64,000 nucleotides of DNA from Manihot esculenta (lineage: Eukaryota; Streptophyta; Magnoliopsida; Malpighiales; Euphorbiaceae): NCBI RefSeq assembly GCF_001659605.2, contig NC_035164.2:12126965-12190964 (forward strand), written 5' to 3'. The translations under genes and the position numbers were made by a program. Of this stretch, positions 58,269-64,000 are shown piece by piece. Within the stretch, counting starts at the first letter, position 1; every line of letters starts with the position of its first letter. Below the pieces are notes generated by a model. That model saw nothing but the letters and a program-made list of their open reading frames with translations, was not told where the DNA came from and did not search any database.

Positions 58269-59845
58269 TGATAGAGCCAAAATTAGACCCATTTTCTATG
58301 TTTATATTTATGTCAATTTACACATTTTCTACCTAACTTTGTGGTTTTTGTCTTATTTTGTAGGAAATGGAGCAAAATGGTAATTTGGCTAAAATGGCCT
58401 TAATTCTGCCCAAAAGACAGCAAAAGAGAATAAGCATGGTTTGCCCAACTTGATTGCCCAAGCCAAGGAGAAGCTGAGATAAAGAGGAAAAAGTGATAAA
58501 GTATGCTGTCCAGACTGTTTGCCCAAACAGCACTGGGCAAACAGCAAAGAAAGTCAGAAACAGAGCATATGCAGCCAACAGTGATCCCAGACAGACTGTT
58601 TGCCCAAACAACGTCGGGCAAACAGCACCAGCAGGCAAAAAACCAGCAGAATCTGTCAAACTTGCTGACCAAGTCAACACGAATCCCCACGCACTCCAAA
58701 CACGTGGGACAGCTCAGAAACACCTATTTACACCTCAGCACACTCTCCTACATATTCAGGAAGCCAAGAAATAAAAAGACAAGAATGCACTCCAAGAATT
58801 CAAGACTAAATAGGAAAAAGAGTCCCAAACTAAAAAGGAAAATTAGGGCAGCCTCTTCACCTATAAAAAGGCATGCAAACCAGCAAAGAAGACATCCTGA
58901 AATTCGGGGGACTATCCTTGGATCAAGAAACCTTCGGCAGAATCACCACAGCAGCTGCGCCCTTGCGCCAGCCCTTGTTTTCTTTATTTCTTGTTTTCTT
59001 TCCTTACTTTTATGTTAGTTTCAGCCATGAGTGGCTGAAACCCTTTAATCTAGTTGAAGTTTGGTGAAACTAAGGTTGTTCAAAGGGTTGTGAGATCTGA
59101 ACAGAAAGTTTTATCTTTGATTTTATTCAATATTCATGCAATTGTGCTTAATTCTAAGATTGCTTTGTTGTTTTGATCAAATTGGCCACTTGACTCTTAA
59201 TTGCAAAGATAATTGACCGTTGATTAGGATATTTGTTAGTCCGTAATTGCTGGAAATATTCTGATCTAAGAACACTTGGTGTAAAAACCAAGAAATTGCA
59301 TGATCTAACATCATCTCATACGTTTGAGTAGTTAGGGTTTGGGTCTTTCTTGTTCTTCATGCAATTGGCAATTGTTTTGATGCCTTTGGCCCAAGGACGT
59401 TCCTTGGCAATTTGTTGATTAGTAATTGGTTAGAGGACGTTCCCTAATCAATTTGTTCATAAGGAAAGACATGGTGGTGAGAAGCGTCTTCCACCTCCAT
59501 AACCAACCTATTGAATCAATCAAGATAACCTTGTTTCAATGATCAACCCAAACAACCAAAGTGGATCCATATCTTCAACTAGACTTTTCTCATATTGATT
59601 TCCCTCTTATTTTAGATTACTTGCTGTTCAATTACTTTTAATAGATATTAGTTGAATCAAATCTTTAAAACCCCCAATTTTACTTTTATTGTTTCTTTAT
59701 TGTTTCTTTGTTTACTTGGTCTTGATAAGGAGAATAAATAGTATTGATTCCCTGTGGATACGATCCCTTTACCACTATCTACAAGTTATTAAGTTGTTGG
59801 TAACCAAAAGGGTTATTTTTGACCGGCCTCGACAACCGACTGTCA
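58269..59845 (+). mobile_element. L: solo LTR of an Athila-like element (1577 bp)
   Basis: TGATAGAGCC...CCGACTGTCA between CCGGG duplications (58264-58268, 59846-59850), in F gag. Ends and the 3' half resemble the LTRs of element I, but the middle is largely different, so it is a related subfamily. CCTATAAAAAGGC at 58860-58872 is a likely TATA region. No internal domain is left; it arose by recombination between two LTRs. Confidence 0.92.
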
Positions 59846-60979
59846 CCGGGGTTTTGGAATCCGAGGACTATACCACCTGTTGTTTTACTATCCCCTGAAT
59901 AATGGCACTAGCCTCCATCTTTCTGGCTACATCCGCTATGGTGTGGAAACTCTCCCTCTCTGCTGCTAAGATCAGGGAGGAATACCTTGAGTGAAGTCTC
60001 ATGGTATACCTCCTTGCTTTCTTTTGATCAGTATCATATGCCTGCCCCACAAACTGAAGCAACTCCAGGAATTTATCTGTGTATTCATCTACACTTATGT
60101 CTTCGGTCTGCCTCAGGTGCTCAAACTCTATCACCTTCAATTCCCTTAAACTGTCTGGAAAAGCCCATCCTGCAAATTCATTGACAAACTGCTCCCATGA
60201 TAGGCTGTCCAGTCTTGGGTCCACATAATTTTTAAACCATTCTTTCGCCTTCTTGCATTTCAAAGTGAACCCCGCCATCTGAATGGCTCTGCTATCACTA
60301 GCTCCTAACTCATCAGTTATCATTTTCACCGTCTTGAGATACTCAAACGGATCATCACCTGTTTTGAACTTGGGAGCATCCAACTTCAGATAGTCTGTCA
60401 TTTTTACCTTGCTCCCATCTGATGGTTGGGTCTGGATGATTGGGTTTCAGGAACCACCAGTTCTACTGGGGGAGGAGGAGGTGGTGCAACATTCCCTGGG
60501 TTAGGGTTTGCTGGACTCTGATAGAAAGGTGGGGGTGAAAACTTCGGGTAAGGTGGATATGGAGAGTAGTAGGGAGGATAGGGCATGAATGAAGGATATG
60601 GGTTGTAACTAGAGAAATCCGATGTGCCTCCCATCGGATACCCTGGTCCCTGTGGATAGGGTTGGTACTGTGGTGGGTAAGCAAAACCCGAGGCCTGAGC
60701 GCCTCCTTGTGATTCTCCCATACCCTCTTCTGACACACTCACTCCCAAACTTTCATCTCTCCTCTGATCATCTTCCACTGATTCCCTCACATCTGGTGGC
60801 ATCCTACCCGGATTTGTTCTCCTCTTATTTACATCAAAAGACCTTCTAGGGTCCCTTGATGTTTCTCCTATGCTGGTTCTACTTGACCGTGCTCTTCGCA
60901 GAGCAAGGGGAAAGGCATCCACGCCCTCATTTTCAAGTGGAACTCCAGTCAATCTCGCAGATCGATGAGTGCCTCGCAT
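59846..60979 (-). pseudogene. gag: Element F 5' gag
   Basis: ATG 60977-60979 (MRGTHRSARL). The Pro/Tyr-rich spacer (PYPPYYSPYPPYPKF) is followed by a frameshift near 60420, then capsid MTDYLKLDAPKFKTGDDPFE to EASAIIQGIVKQQVV, reaching the L duplication at 59846. TTTTTCAG in element sense lies eight bases before the ATG. Confidence 0.92.
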
Positions 60980-61224
60980 TCTGTTTTCTGAAAAACGACA
61001 TAAATCACATAAACATTAGCATCACATGGTTCATGTGGACACACATGAACCCACATCACATTTATACATATCATTAATGCACATGCATACTATCATGGCA
61101 TTTCACATCATCATCAAGACAGGACTCTACATCCTATCCTAGTGGACATGATATTTCCTATTGTGCTTGCCCTTCTATAACATCTATGAGCCCGACACTC
61201 TAGGTCCGACCATATGAACCTAGG

Positions 61225-61236
61225 GCTCTGATACCA
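61225..61236 (-). promoter_or_regulatory. Element F primer binding site
   Basis: Reverse of TGGTATCAGAGC, three bases from the 5' LTR beginning at 61240. Confidence 0.92.
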
Positions 61237-61239
61237 CTC

Positions 61240-63420
61240 TGTAACGACCCGAAAACCGGACCGCTACCGGCGCTAGGATTTAGGTCAACTTAAGGTCGCC
61301 GGAATCGGTAGCAAACCTACTATACCTCCTGTGTACCTGATAAAATCCCTTATATGATCATACATTTTCATTAAAAAAATTTAAATTTTTCATATACCAA
61401 GCTCAACCTGTGCATACACCATAAACTGTATACATAAAACCCACACTAAAGCCCTCATCAAATGCTCTAGTATGGTAAACATCACATGCCTCAAGCTTGG
61501 TTCAACATAACTTATCATAAGAACTTTTATATAAAAAATCATGTTTACAGGGATTACAAAACAGAAACTAGGGCAAAGCACAAATCTAACCCATTACATA
61601 GTACATGTCCACTACTATTCTATTACATGAGCTTATACCAGCCTTTAGCCGACTTCCCCCTCTATCTCTGATTCTGCAAACCTGGGGTTAGGGGAAAGGG
61701 ATAAGCTACAAGAGCCTAGTGAGCAAAACCTAAAAACAGTTTAATAAACATATGCTCTTATGGAATGCATCACAATATAAACAATACACATCAAGGATGA
61801 ACTTGTCACCAGTAACTCTCTACATATCCAAAGAATGCCTGACCCTCAACGGAACTCCTCAGGACTTCCTCTTAAACATAAAATAACATATCCAAATATG
61901 CCAGGGGCGTAGAATGGGCAGCCCTGGTCTTTCCCTTACATAGTGCCAGGGCGCATAGAATGGGCAGCCCTGGTCTTCTGTATCCGTATCATATCATAAC
62001 CTACTCGAGGGCTAGTGGGTCATCCAACATCCATCCACATCAATAATAATTTATGCAATGCATCATATTCGTGAATTCTAATGCAAAACAACCTAATACA
62101 TAACATGGCATTCGTGATGCATGAACATCTTTAAAAAATTTAGTTACTTTAAAATATAGTTCAGTTCTAGTCACCTCTGGTTGACGCTCGACTGACAAAG
62201 ACGCAGCTGGCTCACTGAAGGCCTCTACGGTCTCCCTGGTCCAATCCTACACAGGTGGATTCAAATGAGGGACCAAACACATGTCTAACAAGACTCTAAA
62301 TATCTCCCCAAAAGCCCCCTAAAACATCACAAAACATGCATGTAAAACAAGCAAAGGAAGGCTGGGCAGAGGACTTTCGGCGGCACCTTCGGCGGCTGAA
62401 GGTCCTCTACAGATCCGAAAGTCGGGGTCCTTCGAGGGCAGGTTCGGCAGCCGAAGGTCCTCCACAGATTTGAAAGTCAAGGACTTTCGGGGGCGGGTTT
62501 GACGGCCGAAACTCCCTTACAGATTCGAAAGTGCATGCTTTCGGGGGCAGGTTAGGCGGCCAAAAGGCTGCCTCCCATGTAGGTTCGGCGGTCGAACTCT
62601 ACTTCAGTGGCCGAACCTAGGTTCTCCAGGATGGCAGAACCCGATTCTGCCCTATGTATTTTAGCCCCAAAACTCTCAAATCCTCACATCCAACTTCCCA
62701 CAACATGCATACTCACTCCAACATGCATAAGAGGTATAAAAACTAGCCTAAAACCCCAACAAATAACAACAAAACACAAGAGAGAGCATACACTCATCAA
62801 AACCCAACTCAAAGCCGATAACCTTAGATCTAGCCATATCATGCATTTTTAACCCTTAACCCTTTTTAAAACTTACTTAAAACATATAAAAAGGTAAGGA
62901 TTTACACTTACCTCTTGAAGATCTAAGGTAGATGCGACCCAAGCTTGGAGTTGAGGAGAAACGGTCTCCCAAACTTTAAAGTCTTTGATCCAAGCTCAAA
63001 ACTTCAAAAACAAGCGAAAACTCATGAAAGTTTGAAGGAAAAACATAAAATCATCAAAGGAAGGGCAAGAACTCACCTTTGTCCGAAAATGGAGAGTGAA
63101 ACTCTCCCATTTTCGGACTGGAGGCCTCTTATAGGTGGCTGGCCAGACCACCTTTGGGGGCCGAAAGAGTGCTCCCGCAGCAGCACCATGTTCAACGATC
63201 GAACATGAGGTTCGGCGGCCGAACCTGGGCTTATCCCTCAAAAACATTTTTCTTTCATTTTAAAACTTCAACTCAAAACCAATCAATAAAATCATGAAAA
63301 AAATTTGGTAAAAACATATTTTACCCTTTTAAGAGGTTCCGGTATCCGAGATTCAGGATTCCAACGGGAATTCCATTGGAAAGTTGGAATTCTGACACCG
63401 GAGTCTAGCTGGGTATTACA
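61240..63420 (-). repeat. Element F 5' LTR (2181 bp)
   Basis: TGTAACGACCCG...GGGTATTACA. Reverse TATA-like TTATA at 63129-63133 beside GGCTGGCCAG. Donor-like sites in element sense: AGGTGAGTTC near 63073, AG|GTAAGTG near 62908, and a mutated AGGTGACT near 62172 (intact in the 3' LTR near 25490). Palindromes at about 62370-62640 and 63150-63230. Two minisatellite units at about 61900-61980. The far edge meets GTTTG of element E. Confidence 0.93.
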
Positions 63421-64000
63421 GTTTGGTTAATGAAAAAGTGTGTACTCTCATTATTGATGGAGGTAGTTGCACAAATGTGGCTAGTGTGTATATGGTGGAG
63501 AAATTGGGCTTGGCTTCTATTAAACACCCTAAGCCATACAGATTGCAATTGTTGAATGATTATGGTGAGATTAGGGTTACACGCCAGGTGGTTATACCAT
63601 TTTCTATTGGTAGGTAGAAGGATGAGATCTTGTGTGATGTGGTACATATGCAGGCAAGCCATATGTTATTAGGTAGGCTGTAGCAATATGATAGAAAGGT
63701 GCAACATGATGGGTTCAATAACAAGTACTCCTTCACTCATGAAGGACAGAAGGTTATACTCGCTCATTTATCACCTCAAGAGATATATGCTGATCAAATA
63801 AAGATGATGGAGAAGGAGAGGGAGGCCTCGGCCTTGGCTACGAAGAGGAGTGAGAGCTTGAGTTCTGCGGAAAAAATAAGAGAAAAGAGTGAGTTTGAGG
63901 GTAAAGAGGCTGGAAAAGAATCAAGACTAGTTCGGAGGGAAGATGGAGAAAGAAAAGAAGAAAGAAGAGGCTAAAGTTCCAATCTCAACTTCCATAGAGA
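63421..64000 (+). pseudogene. pol: Element E protease and pre-RT linker, cut by window end
   Basis: The frame resumes directly after F with VCTLIIDGGSCTNVAS, the protease active site in the DGG form common in this type of element, followed by a stop at 63615-63617 and one near 63679. The next part (NKYSFTHEGQKVILAHLSP, about 63720-63775) and a Glu/Lys-rich linker (to 63974) lead towards RT, which lies beyond the window. Confidence 0.88.

Larger units (their letters stand above)
24596..63420 (-). mobile_element. Element F: Tekay-like chromovirus hosting G, H and L
   Basis: F reads leftward between perfect GTTTG duplications. Its 5' LTR is 61240-63420, primer site 61225-61236, gag 59846-60979 plus the distal gag part to 58268, protease and RT to 56604, polypurine tract 56572-56587. 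Its 3' LTR is in three pieces (24596-25868, 46905-47586, 56375-56571) totalling about 2.14 kb, against 2181 bp for the 5' LTR. RNase H, integrase and chromodomain were deleted between RT and polypurine tract. Insertions: G and H in the 3' LTR, solo LTR L in gag. Confidence 0.93.
22102..64000 (+). mobile_element. Element E: outermost Ty3 element of the right block, split by 38.8 kb of insertions
   Basis: E reads rightward and is visible in two parts: 22102-24595 (U5, primer site, leader, gag) and 63421-64000 (protease and linker, cut by the window end). The gap is element F with all its passengers. GTTTG occurs at 24591-24595 and 63421-63425, and the coding frame of the gag-protease boundary resumes across it. 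Gag and protease differ from the Tekay-type elements. The protease has LIIDGGS and gag has a WWDQL core, a type widespread in dicot Ty3 elements. The clade is not assigned. Confidence 0.88.

Overview
This 64 kb window is plant nuclear DNA, almost certainly from a dicot, made up entirely of LTR retrotransposons inserted into one another. No host protein gene, rRNA or tRNA gene is visible. Evidence: initiator-Met-tRNA primer binding sites (TGGTATCAGAGC) beside TG...CA long terminal repeats, polypurine tracts, 5-bp target duplications, and decayed gag-pol frames with CCHC, aspartic protease, RT, RNase H, integrase and chromodomain signatures. The dominant family, with about 2.1-2.3 kb LTRs full of the palindrome TTCGGCNGCCGAA and a single gag-pol frame of about 1650 codons ending in a chromodomain, looks like the Tekay/Del clade of Ty3 chromoviruses. 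A Euphorbiaceae source (cassava, rubber or a relative) is only a guess.

Layout, outermost first. Left block (1-22101): element B (minus; 3' end outside the window) is split by element A (673-6965, target duplication TTCAC) and by element C (7354-16528, left edge deleted). B's 5' LTR (17724-19878) sits in the 5' LTR of a Ty1/copia element D (19879-21904). D is followed by an 82-bp internal segment and another LTR, forming a 323-bp TRIM-like unit (21779-22101).

Right block (22102-64000): a second type of Ty3 element, E (plus), gives a U5 remnant, a primer site, a leader and gag up to 24595. Its frame resumes in protease at 63421. Between these lies element F (24596-63420, minus, target duplication GTTTG). 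F's 3' LTR contains element G (25869-46904, GGCAG) and element H (47587-56374, plus, imperfect CCTAG/CCTTG). F's gag contains L, a solo LTR of Athila type (58269-59845, CCGGG). G carries K, a solo Tekay-type LTR (27953-30237, AAACT), and in its gag an Athila-like element I (34513-43380, TCTGT). I's protease region is split by J (39621-40999, AGTTC), five inverted or tandem copies of a 265-272 bp unit with a pol III B-box-like motif. The chain E > F > G > I > J is five levels deep.

All coding regions are dead. Stops are mostly C-to-T type (CAG to TAG, TGG to TAG), as expected for long-methylated DNA. Integrase has been lost independently in A, F, H (partly) and I. Only C and G keep a near-complete integrase and chromodomain. 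The most interesting regulatory signal is shared by all Tekay-type copies: consensus 5' splice sites in the transcribed LTR, and a 3' splice acceptor 7-9 nt before the gag ATG. This suggests a spliced gag mRNA that lacks the primer binding site.
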